Origin: CAVDRM01 sp963626285
Lineage (GTDB): Bacteria > Bacillota > Clostridia > Christensenellales > Aristaeellaceae
Assembly: GCA_963626285.1 (NCBI GenBank)
Contig: CAVFWQ010000019.1
Span: 1-24,190, forward strand
Length of the DNA: 24,190 nucleotides
Direction: 5' to 3'
Made by a program: the position numbers and the translations under genes. The notes below the pieces were generated by a model. It was not told where the DNA came from, made no database searches, and saw only the letters and a program-made list of their open reading frames with translations. Of the stretch, positions 1-6,483 are shown one piece after another; positions within the stretch are counted from its first letter, which is position 1; each line of letters begins with the position of its first letter.

Positions 1-25
1 TTTGTTCTTCAACAGGGTTTTTCTT

Positions 26-48
26 TTCCCCGTCCGTCGGACGGGGAA
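26..48. repeat. Perfect inverted repeat of unknown role
   Basis: A perfect 10-bp inverted repeat (arms 26-35 and 39-48, arm TTCCCCGTCC) with a 3-nt loop. It is followed by no T-run on either strand, so it is not a standard terminator. It lies beyond the last gene of the minus-strand cluster, close to the window edge. A second, 7-bp inverted repeat (104-110 / 117-123, arm GCCCGGC) lies nearby. No gene is visible in 1-164. Confidence 0.4.
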
Positions 49-123
49 CGGTCCACTCCCAATGCGTGTCCGTGTCTTTTTTTTGCGCCCATGCGGAAGC
101 GCCGCCCGGCATCCGCGCCGGGC

Positions 124-165
124 AAGAAAAAATACGGGGATATTGCGCTCATGCCGCCGAATGCT
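124..165 (-). terminator. Weak candidate terminator after rqcP
   Basis: On the minus strand, a run of six T residues (then C, TT) follows a short GGGGA/TCCCC stem just after the rqcP stop codon. The stem is only 5 bp around a long, partly paired interior, so this is a weak call based on the T-run and its position. Confidence 0.25.
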
Positions 166-440
166 CATTCCCCGCGCTCGGCTGCGGTCTGCGCGTCCTC
201 CTCCAGCACCTGATACATCTGCGCGGCGTTCTCCTTGCGCACGACCTCGCTGATGTCGGTGATTTTGTAGCGCCCCAGACGGTTGCCGAAGCGGATGGTC
301 AGCTCATCGCCGACCTTGACCTCCGTTCCGGCCTTGGCCGTCCTGCCGCCTACGGTCACGCGGCCGCCGTCACAGGCTTCCTTGGCGACGGTGCGGCGCT
401 TGATGATGCGAGACACCTTGAGATATTTATCCAGTCTCAT
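165..440 (-). CDS. rqcP: RqcP, S4-domain ribosome-associated quality control protein (YabO family)
   Basis: A 91-residue protein starting MRLDKYLKVSRIIKRRTVAK, the signature of the RqcP/YabO (HslR-like) S4 RNA-binding family. In Bacillota, RqcP binds stalled 50S-peptidyl-tRNA complexes and works with RqcH in adding C-terminal Ala tails to stalled nascent chains. The S4 domain fills about residues 1-65 and ends in the GDELTIRFG motif; an acidic tail follows. The open frame continues upstream, but the ATG at 440 is chosen because GGGAGG (451-456) sits 10 nt ahead of it and because the family starts here. The gene is downstream of hup and mazG, the usual yabN-yabO neighbourhood, but a strong terminator (475-507) separates it from hup and I see no clear promoter of its own. 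Confidence 0.93.
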   Translation of the reverse strand: MRLDKYLKVSRIIKRRTVAKEACDGGRVTVGGRTAKAGTEVKVGDELTIRFGNRLGRYKITDISEVVRKENAAQMYQVLEEDAQTAAERGE

Positions 441-474
441 GCAATGATGCCCTCCCAAATGCCTGACGGATGAA

Positions 475-507
475 GAAAAAAGCTGCGTCGCGTGTGCGAG
501 CAGCTTT
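475..507 (-). terminator. Strong rho-independent terminator after hup
   Basis: On the minus strand the arm AAAGCTGC (plus 500-507) pairs with GCAGCTTT (479-486). The stem continues inward as TCGC/GCGA past a single bulged base, with a 4-nt loop. It is followed directly by a T-run (A-run 476-481 on plus). This is about 12 bp of stem plus six T residues, a textbook intrinsic terminator between hup and rqcP. It ends only about 35 nt before the rqcP start. Confidence 0.8.
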
Positions 508-567
508 GACATTCGATAAGCCCTTTCCAATCGTTCGTGAGGCAGCGCCGAACCGATGAAGCGGTGC

Positions 568-623
568 GCAGGCTTTTGGCCTGCTGCAGAGCCACGGAGC
601 GCTGCCGCCGAATGGCGCGGCGG
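568..623. repeat. Two short hairpins behind the hup stop codon
   Basis: Two inverted repeats lie between the hup stop and its terminator: CCGCCG/CGGCGG (605-610 / 618-623, 7-nt loop) and GCAGGC/GCCTGC (568-573 / 579-584, 5-nt loop). Neither is followed by a T-run on the minus strand, so they are not terminators on their own. They may protect the 3' end of the hup mRNA; that role is inferred. Otherwise 441-628 holds only the terminator and the rqcP ribosome binding site. Confidence 0.4.
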
Positions 624-628
624 ACGGC

Positions 629-901
629 TCAGTTCAGGCTGTCCTTGAGCGCTTTGCCGGCCTTGAAAGCGGGCACCTTGGACGCTTCGATCTTGATCTC
701 TTCGCCGGTGCGCGGGTTGCGGGCGGTGCGGGCGGGACGCTGCTTTGCTTCGAAGGAGCCGAAGCCGACGATCATCACCTTGTCATCAGCCTTCAGGGTC
801 TCTCCGACGATTTCGACGAAGGCGTTCAGAGCCTTTTCGGCCTCCTTTTTGGTCAGCTCGGTCTTATTAGCGAGCGCCACGATCAATTCAGACTTGTTCA
901 T
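629..901 (-). CDS. hup: HU-family histone-like DNA-binding protein
   Basis: A 90-residue protein matching HU throughout. It has an N-terminal dimerisation part (MNKSELIVALANKTELTKKE), the GFGSFE turn near residue 46, the DNA-binding arm with the RNPRTGEE motif, and the KVPAFKAGKALKD C-terminal helix. HU dimers bend and compact DNA and form part of the nucleoid. The ATG at 901 is chosen over an upstream in-frame start because AGGAGG (909-914) lies 7 nt ahead and because HU starts at MNK. The gene sits between mazG and rqcP, an arrangement seen in many Clostridia. It has a near-consensus promoter inside mazG (980-1007) and a strong terminator (475-507), which suggests high, independent expression. 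Confidence 0.97.
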   Translation of the reverse strand: MNKSELIVALANKTELTKKEAEKALNAFVEIVGETLKADDKVMIVGFGSFEAKQRPARTARNPRTGEEIKIEASKVPAFKAGKALKDSLN

Positions 902-953
902 GAAAAAACCTCCTAAATCTGTCTTTTCAACCAACGCCCGTGGCGCAAGCCGT

Positions 954-2375
954 TTACGGGCGGTGTTTGCTACTATTCCAGTATACATCCATTTCGGCCG
1001 TTGTCAAGTCCTCAAAGGCTTTTCCGTCGCTTTTTATCATATTTTCCATCGTCCGGAAGCGCCGAATGAACTTTTCGACCGCGCCCATGAGCGCCGTTTC
1101 GCTCTCGACACCGCAAAGACGCGATGCATTGACGCAGGAAAAAAAGAGGTCGCCCAGCTCCTCGGCGGGATTTCGTCCGTTTTTCAGCTCCTCCGCTACC
1201 TCGTCGGCCTCCTCGTGCACCTTTTCGAGCGCCTGCATCGGGCCGTCAAAGTCAAAGCGCACCTGCGCCGCCTTTTTCTGCACCTTTTCGGCACGCATCA
1301 GCGGCGGCAGCGCGGGCGATACATCCATCAGCGAGGCCGTCTGCGTGGCAAGTCCGCGCTCTTTGCGCTTGATTGCTTCCCAGTTGTCCGATACTTCCCC
1401 GGCGCTGTCCGCACGGACATCGGCAAAAATGTGCGGATGCCGCCGAATCATTTTTCGGCAGATGGCGGTGGTGACGTCGCTCAGCTCAAACGTGCCGTAC
1501 TGCGCCCCGATGTTCGCCTGAAAGACCACCTGAAGCAGCACGTCGCCCAATTCGTCCGCGATGTGTATGGCATCGCCCTCGTCAATGGCCGCGGCCGTTT
1601 CGTAGGCTTCTTCAATGAGGTAAGGCCGCAGGGATTCGTGCGTCTGCTCCTTATCCCACGGACAGCCGTTCTCGCCGCGCAGGATCTGAAGAATGGCCAC
1701 CAAATCGTCGAACGAATAGCGCTCCTTTTCGCAGAGAGCGCGCGGGATGAGCAGCGCCGCCGCCGTATGGTCGTATTTTTTCTGCCTGTCCAGGTCGCTC
1801 AACGGAATCGTTTCCGCCCGGCGGGATTTTCCTTCCTTTTCGGGGGGAAAAAACAAGACGGGCTGCGTCTCCCCGAAGACGGGCAGGAGTTTGAGCTTGA
1901 GAACGCCCGCCAAGAGCCTTGAATCCAGCTCCGTGATAAGCAGCGTGTGGCTGCCGTCCGTTTTCGTAAACGACATGGCGGGGCAGACGACCGCACCGTC
2001 CGTTTTTTTCGCCGCGCACAGCAGGGGCGCTGCCTGCGAAACGCCCGGCAGCAGCGTGATATCGGCCTTTTTTGAAAGCGCGCGCACGGTCTCGTCCGAG
2101 GAGGCGTCGAACACGGCGTAGACGACTTCCTTTTTCTTCGCCCTGTCCAGCACGAAGGAAACGGCGCGGTCGATCAGCTCGTCAAAGTCCCCGCATTCCT
2201 CGTGCAGAAGATCCAAGCTGTCAAAGGCAATGCCGGCTTCGCGCAGGTATGCGGCGGCATCGCATCTGTCCGTGCGCAGAAGGAGGACGGGTGCTTTTTT
2301 CATCACATCCAGCGCACCGAGCGTCAAATACGCCCGGCTGCCCGGCCCTAGGGAGCAGACGGTGATTTTTTTCAT
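954..2375 (-). CDS. mazG: MazG nucleoside triphosphate pyrophosphohydrolase with degenerate methylase-like N-terminal domain (YabN type)
   Basis: A 473-residue, two-part protein. Residues 1 to about 205 resemble the tetrapyrrole (corrin/porphyrin) methylase fold, with GPGSRAYLTLGA at the start. The rest is a tandem MazG region. The first MazG repeat has GCPWDKEQTHESL, EEAYE and DELGD; the second has EEADE and EELGD, the acidic metal-binding pattern of all-alpha NTP pyrophosphatases. MazG hydrolyses NTPs/dNTPs to NMP and PPi and so cleans the nucleotide pool. The PGDP/PGHP loop normally expected after YAV in the methylase domain is replaced by FDASSDE, so methyl transfer is doubtful. The start overlaps the mnmG stop as ATGA (2372-2375), implying translational coupling. 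YabN-type proteins have a similar length (about 480-490 residues). Confidence 0.95.
   Translation of the reverse strand: MKKITVCSLGPGSRAYLTLGALDVMKKAPVLLLRTDRCDAAAYLREAGIAFDSLDLLHEECGDFDELIDRAVSFVLDRAKKKEVVYAVFDASSDETVRALSKKADITLLPGVSQAAPLLCAAKKTDGAVVCPAMSFTKTDGSHTLLITELDSRLLAGVLKLKLLPVFGETQPVLFFPPEKEGKSRRAETIPLSDLDRQKKYDHTAAALLIPRALCEKERYSFDDLVAILQILRGENGCPWDKEQTHESLRPYLIEEAYETAAAIDEGDAIHIADELGDVLLQVVFQANIGAQYGTFELSDVTTAICRKMIRRHPHIFADVRADSAGEVSDNWEAIKRKERGLATQTASLMDVSPALPPLMRAEKVQKKAAQVRFDFDGPMQALEKVHEEADEVAEELKNGRNPAEELGDLFFSCVNASRLCGVESETALMGAVEKFIRRFRTMENMIKSDGKAFEDLTTAEMDVYWNSSKHRP
980..1007 (-). promoter_or_regulatory. Near-consensus promoter for hup inside the 3' end of mazG
   Basis: On the minus strand a perfect -35 TTGACA (plus 1002-1007) is followed by a 16-bp spacer and a -10 TATACT (980-985). 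It lies within the last codons of mazG (the stretch encoding LTTAEMDVYW), about 80 nt upstream of the hup ATG. It is the closest match to a housekeeping sigma-A promoter in the window. Confidence 0.75.
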
Positions 2376-4153
2376 TCGGCGCTCCTCTCCCTTCTCTCCA
2401 GCCAGACTATCAGCACGGCGATGTCCGCCGGCGATACGCCGGGGATGCGCGAGGCCTGCGCCAGGGACTGCGGACGCTGCTTTTGCAGCTTCTGCCGTGC
2501 TTCGATGCGAAGGCCGGAAATGTCCATGTACGGCGCATCCTGCGGAAGCCTCCGCTCCTCCATCGCGTGCGCCTGACGAATCTGCGACAATTCCTTGTTT
2601 AAGTACCCTTCATATTTCACCTGAATTTCCGCCTGCTCGACGGCGCCGGAGGTATAGACGCCCCAGTCCTGCGGCACGATCAGGTGGTTTTCGGGGCGGC
2701 GCAGGGAGGCGGTCAGGTGATGCTCGCCGATTTTTCGGATAAGTTCCTCCGTTTCGCGCTTTTTTCGCTCCATCCGGCGAAGCCGTTCATCGGTCGCCAG
2801 ACCGATTTTGTGCGCCCGCTCGGTGAGGCGAAGGTCGGCATTGTCCTGCCTGAGATAGAGCCGATGCTCGGCGCGGCTGGTCATCATGCGGTACGGCTCG
2901 TCCGTCCCCTTGGTGGTCAAATCGTCCGCCATCACGCCGATGTAAGCCTGGTCGCGGGTCAGGATGAGCGGCTCCTCGCCCTTTACATACAGCGCCGCGT
3001 TCGCGCCCGCCAAAATGCCCTGCGCGGCGGCCTCCTCATAGCCGGATGTGCCGTTTATCTGCCCCGCCGTGTACAGCCCCTGCACATTCAGCGCGCCGAG
3101 GGCGGGGGAGAGGGCGGTCGGGTCGATGCAGTCATATTCAATGGCATACGCCAGCCGCACCAGCACGGCGCGTTCAAGCCCGCGGATGCTCCTGTACAGC
3201 TCCACCTGCACATCCCTGGGCAGCCCCGTGGACAGCCCCTGCGCATACCATTCGGGATAGCTTTCGCCCTCCGGCTCCATAAAAAGCTGGTGGCGCGTCT
3301 TATCGGCAAAGCGCGTGACCTTGTCCTCGATGGACGGGCAGTAGCGGGCGCCGACGCCGTGGATAAGCCCCGAATACATGGGGGCTTTGTGCAGGTTTCT
3401 GCGGATGATGTCGTGCGTCTTTTCGTTTGTCCATGTCAGGTAGCAGCAGGCGGTGTTTTGGAGCTTCCTGTCCGTCAGAAAGGAAAAGGGGATAACGGGG
3501 TCGTCCCCGTCCTGCCGCTCCATTAAATCAAAATCAATGCTTCTGCCGTCCACGCGGGCGGGCGTGCCCGTCTTAAAGCGGCGCAGGGTAAAGCCGAGCG
3601 CCTGAAGGCTTTGGCTCAGAAGATCGGCGGGAAGCAGACCCTGCGGCCCCGCCTCCCAAACGGACGAGCCGATGATGATATGGCTTTTCAGATAAACGCC
3701 CGTGCAGACGACGACGGCGGAGCAGCCGATGACATCGCCGAAGGCGGTTTTTACGCCGGTCACATGCGCATTTTGCGTCAGGATTTCGGCGGCCTCCGCC
3801 TGCAGGACAGTCAGCCTGTCCTGCGCAAACAAAGCGCGCATCATGCGCAGATGATAGGCGCGCTTGTCCTCCTGCGCCCGCAGGGAATGGACGGCAGGGC
3901 CTTTGCCCGTGTTCAGCATCCGCCCCTGAATCAGCGTATCGTCCGCCGCCACGCCCATTTCGCCGCCTAAGGCGTCCACCTCGCGCACCAGATGTCCCTT
4001 GCCCGTGCCGCCGATGGAGGGATTGCACGGCATCAGCGCGATGGACTCAAGGTTCAGTGTCAGCAGGACGGTGTCCAAGCCCATCCGCGCCGAGGCCAAA
4101 GCCGCCTCGCAGCCGGCATGACCCGCCCCGATGACGATGACCTGCGTCTGCAT
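2372..4153 (-). CDS. mnmG: MnmG (GidA), tRNA uridine-34 modification enzyme, FAD-binding subunit
   Basis: MnmG, with MnmE, installs the carboxymethylaminomethyl (or aminomethyl) group at C5 of U34 in tRNAs reading split codon boxes, using FAD and methylene-tetrahydrofolate. Visible motifs are the dinucleotide-binding VIVIGAGHAGCEAAL at the N-terminus, MPCNPSIGGTGKGHLVREVD, the later FAD-contact GTSGYEEAAAQGILAGANAA, and the C-terminal ASRIPGVSPADIAVLIVWLE helices. The start is ambiguous: a GTG at 4165 overlaps the uvrC stop (GTGA) but is only 2 nt from GGGGAG, while the ATG at 4153 gives the family N-terminus and is used here. At 593 residues it is somewhat shorter than typical members (about 630). 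The shortfall lies mainly in the linker before the KYEGYLNKE segment. Its position between uvrC and mazG, not beside mnmE near the origin, is unusual. Confidence 0.95.
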   Translation of the reverse strand: MQTQVIVIGAGHAGCEAALASARMGLDTVLLTLNLESIALMPCNPSIGGTGKGHLVREVDALGGEMGVAADDTLIQGRMLNTGKGPAVHSLRAQEDKRAYHLRMMRALFAQDRLTVLQAEAAEILTQNAHVTGVKTAFGDVIGCSAVVVCTGVYLKSHIIIGSSVWEAGPQGLLPADLLSQSLQALGFTLRRFKTGTPARVDGRSIDFDLMERQDGDDPVIPFSFLTDRKLQNTACCYLTWTNEKTHDIIRRNLHKAPMYSGLIHGVGARYCPSIEDKVTRFADKTRHQLFMEPEGESYPEWYAQGLSTGLPRDVQVELYRSIRGLERAVLVRLAYAIEYDCIDPTALSPALGALNVQGLYTAGQINGTSGYEEAAAQGILAGANAALYVKGEEPLILTRDQAYIGVMADDLTTKGTDEPYRMMTSRAEHRLYLRQDNADLRLTERAHKIGLATDERLRRMERKKRETEELIRKIGEHHLTASLRRPENHLIVPQDWGVYTSGAVEQAEIQVKYEGYLNKELSQIRQAHAMEERRLPQDAPYMDISGLRIEARQKLQKQRPQSLAQASRIPGVSPADIAVLIVWLERRERSAE

Positions 4154-4161
4154 ATTGAAAA

Positions 4162-6009
4162 TCACTTCTCCCCATGTTCGGTCTTGCCGTTTTCATTCGG
4201 ATGCGCCCATGCATAGACGTTTTCCGCCGCCGATGCGGTCATGCCGGAAACGGCGCGGAGCGCATCTGTATCGGCCTCCTTAATGGCCTTGACGGATTTG
4301 AACGCCTGCAAAAGAGCGCGCCGTCTTGCCGCGCCGATGCCCGGAATATCGTCCAGCCGGCTGTGGACGGTCGCCTTGCCGCGCAGCCCCGTATGGTGCG
4401 TGATGGCAAAGCGGTGCGCCTCGTCGCGGATGCGCTGGATCAAATGGAGCGCGGGACTCTTCCTGTCCAGCAGGATGGAATCCTCCCGATTGGGCAGGAA
4501 TATTTCCTCCAGCCGCTTGGCCAAGCCGAACATGGGCACGTCAGCGCCTGCCGCCAGCATTGCCTCCCGCGCAAAGCGGAGCTGCTCGGGACCGCCGTCA
4601 ATCAGCACCAGATCCGGCATGCCCCATTTTTCATTCGGGTCATCGCTCATGGCGCGGCGGAAGCGCCGCCCCAGCACCTCATTCATGGAGGCAAAGTCGT
4701 TCGCGCCCTCTACTGTCTTGATGCGGTAATGGCGGTATTCCCGCTTGGCAGGCTCTCCGTCGATAAACACCACCATGGAGGCGACGGAAAGAACGCCCTG
4801 CGTGTTGGAAATATCATAGCCCTCGATGCGGCGCGGCGTCTTGTCCATGCCGATGACGCGCCCCAGCTCCTCGCACGCGCCGACGGTGCGCTCGTATTGA
4901 ATCTGCTCGTTCTGGCTGCGCTTTTGCAGCGCGTCCCGCGCATTCTTTTCGCACAGCAGCACCAGCGCCCGCTTGTCTCCGCGCTGGGGAACAAGCAAAT
5001 CACAAGCCCCCTGCCGCTTTTCGCGCAGATATTCGCTCAGCTCCGCCGAATCACTCGGCAGCGCGGCGCAGAGAACCTCGCGGGCGGGTCTTCGCTCATC
5101 ATAATACTGCAACAGAAATTCGCCCAGCACCTCGGCGGGCTCGTCTGTCCCCGCGCCCTTCAGGGGATAGCTTTCCGCGCCGACCATCTTGCCCCGCCGA
5201 ACAAACAGCACCTGCGCCATCGCGTCCAAGCCGTCCTGACACAGGGCGATGACGTCGCGCTCCGCGCCGTTTGTCTCATTCACCTGCTGGCGCTGCATCA
5301 GCCCCTCCACATCCGTGATGCGGTCGCGCAGGACAGCCGCCTTTTCAAACTCCAGCGCGGCGGAGGCATCCGCCATCTGCCGCTTCAGGCCGTTCAGCAC
5401 GGCCTGGTAGCGCCCGGACAGGAAGGCGATGACCTGCTCTATCTGCGCGGCGTATTCCGCCTGCGTACACCTGCCCGCGCACGGCGCAAGGCAGAGGCCT
5501 ATTTCGTAATTCATGCACGGGCGGGCGGGGTTCCTGAGCGGCAGCGCATGGGAGCAGGTGCGGAGCGGAAAGGTTTTTTTGAGCAGCTCCAGCACGTCCC
5601 TGACGGCGCTTGCGCCGATATAGGGACCGAAGTACTTCGCCCCGTCCTTCTGCGCCCGCCGCGCCAGGGTGACGCGGGGAAAGGGGTCGTTCAGGTCGAT
5701 GCGGATGTAGGGGTATGCCTTGTCGTCCTTGAGCAGGATATTATAAAAGGGGCGGTGCAGCTTGATGAGATTGCACTCAAGCAGCAGCGCCTCCAGGTTT
5801 GTCCGCGCCAGCACGATATCAAAATCATCCACGCGGCTGACCATTGCCTCGACCTTGGGCGTATGCTCCGTTTTCTGAAAGTAGCTGCGCACACGGTTTT
5901 TGAGGTTGACGGCCTTGCCGACATAGATGATCTGCCCCTGCTCCTTCATCAGATAGCAGCCGGGGCAGTCCGGCAGATTTTTGATTTTCAGCGCCAGCGT
6001 ATCGTTCAT
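4162..6009 (-). CDS. uvrC: UvrC, excinuclease ABC subunit C
   Basis: A 615-residue full-length UvrC, the nuclease of nucleotide excision repair that makes both incisions around a UvrB-bound lesion. Domains in order: GIY-YIG nuclease (about 12-90; PGCYLMKE, IIYVGKAVNLKNR); a four-cysteine patch (CSHALPL, PCMNYEIGLCLAPCAGRC) of the kind reported to hold an Fe-S cluster in UvrC; the UVR UvrB-binding motif (LEFEKAAVLRDRI); the RNase H-like 5' nuclease (GYDISNTQG, DLVLIDGG, DEAHRFAITHH); and tandem helix-hairpin-helix DNA binding (DDIPGIGAARRRALL). The ATG at 6009 lies 3 nt after the DUF1292 stop, so translation is probably coupled. mnmG follows with almost no gap. Confidence 0.97.
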   Translation of the reverse strand: MNDTLALKIKNLPDCPGCYLMKEQGQIIYVGKAVNLKNRVRSYFQKTEHTPKVEAMVSRVDDFDIVLARTNLEALLLECNLIKLHRPFYNILLKDDKAYPYIRIDLNDPFPRVTLARRAQKDGAKYFGPYIGASAVRDVLELLKKTFPLRTCSHALPLRNPARPCMNYEIGLCLAPCAGRCTQAEYAAQIEQVIAFLSGRYQAVLNGLKRQMADASAALEFEKAAVLRDRITDVEGLMQRQQVNETNGAERDVIALCQDGLDAMAQVLFVRRGKMVGAESYPLKGAGTDEPAEVLGEFLLQYYDERRPAREVLCAALPSDSAELSEYLREKRQGACDLLVPQRGDKRALVLLCEKNARDALQKRSQNEQIQYERTVGACEELGRVIGMDKTPRRIEGYDISNTQGVLSVASMVVFIDGEPAKREYRHYRIKTVEGANDFASMNEVLGRRFRRAMSDDPNEKWGMPDLVLIDGGPEQLRFAREAMLAAGADVPMFGLAKRLEEIFLPNREDSILLDRKSPALHLIQRIRDEAHRFAITHHTGLRGKATVHSRLDDIPGIGAARRRALLQAFKSVKAIKEADTDALRAVSGMTASAAENVYAWAHPNENGKTEHGEK

Positions 6010-6012
6010 GCG

Positions 6013-6309
6013 TCAGTCATCGTCCAAGTCGTCAAATTCTTCGTCCAGCACGGTCTGCACGGCGTTTTGCAGCTTCTCGTACAGCGCGTCGTCATCGATG
6101 GGCTCGAATTCCTCCATGTCCTCTTCGCCCTCGACCTCGCGCACCCGCATGATGTATCGGGACGCTTCCTCACCCATGTCGCCCGTCAGGTCGTCGGTCA
6201 GGAGGACAAACTCCTCGCCGTTATAGTAAAAATAGCGCTCAACAAGAAGGCGAAGGGTCTCTCCGTTTTCGTTTTCCAGCTCCACAATGTCCAATTCCTC
6301 GTTGTCCAT
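6013..6309 (-). CDS. DUF1292 family small acidic protein
   Basis: A 98-residue, very acidic protein whose N-terminal part (DIVELENENGETLRLLVERYFYYNGEEFVLLTD) has the beta-strand pattern of DUF1292 (YrzB-like), a family widespread in Bacillota and without a settled function. The C-terminus is nearly all Asp/Glu. GGAGG precedes the ATG by about 10 nt. It is the first gene after the promoter at 6347-6375 and abuts uvrC by 3 nt, so it leads the uvrC-mnmG-mazG transcript. The family is called from its recognisable pattern; no function is inferred. Confidence 0.88.
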   Translation of the reverse strand: MDNEELDIVELENENGETLRLLVERYFYYNGEEFVLLTDDLTGDMGEEASRYIMRVREVEGEEDMEEFEPIDDDALYEKLQNAVQTVLDEEFDDLDDD

Positions 6310-6346
6310 TTGCTTTCAACCTCCTTTACGGCTTGCTGCGTCCCTT

Positions 6347-6375
6347 ATTATAGCCCAAAGTCTTCTGTTTTGCAA
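6347..6375 (-). promoter_or_regulatory. Promoter for the DUF1292-uvrC-mnmG-mazG cluster
   Basis: On the minus strand, -35 TTGCAA (plus 6370-6375), a 17-bp spacer and a perfect -10 TATAAT (6347-6352). It lies 38 nt upstream of the DUF1292 ATG and is back-to-back with the promoter of the two-component system. Confidence 0.7.
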
Positions 6376-6379
6376 ATAT

Positions 6380-6396
6380 GTCATTAGGCGGTCAGC
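6380..6396. promoter_or_regulatory. Candidate response-regulator box (tandem GTCA half-sites)
   Basis: Two direct hexamers, GTCATT (6380-6385) and GTCAGC (6391-6396), are separated by 5 bp. The 11-bp period is typical of OmpR-family operators. The pair lies exactly between the -35 elements of two divergent promoters. This is inferred from spacing and position; only the GTCA core is shared. Confidence 0.3.
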
Positions 6397-6398
6397 GC

Positions 6399-6427
6399 TT
6401 GCGGAAAAAGGGATAATTTCGTATAAT
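6399..6427 (+). promoter_or_regulatory. Promoter for the response regulator / kinase pair
   Basis: -35 TTGCGG (6399-6404), a 17-bp spacer and a perfect -10 TATAAT (6422-6427). A 6-bp hairpin (CCCGCC 6441-6446 / GGCGGG 6457-6462) lies in the leader just before GAGGAGG (6464-6470), which is 13 nt from the ATG. Confidence 0.6.
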
Positions 6428-6483
6428 AACAGGGAATAAACCCGCCTGTATTCTGCGGCGGGCGAGGAGGCGCAAGGGTAAAA

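Noticed and set aside
60..90. Terminator on the plus strand from the T-run at 77-84
   Set aside because: No solid stem directly precedes the T-run, and no plus-strand gene is seen ahead of it.
934..962. Terminator between mazG and hup (CGCCCGT/ACGGGCG stem)
   Set aside because: The stem includes the mazG stop, has a long loop and is not followed by a T-run on the minus strand.
537..1922. A 461-codon plus-strand frame across hup and mazG
   Set aside because: It runs opposite two recognised genes, the promoter and the terminator. It lacks a ribosome binding site.
4174..6387. A 737-codon open frame antisense to uvrC
   Set aside because: It mirrors the GC-rich codon pattern of uvrC, which has every family motif. 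It has no ribosome binding site and no recognisable domain.
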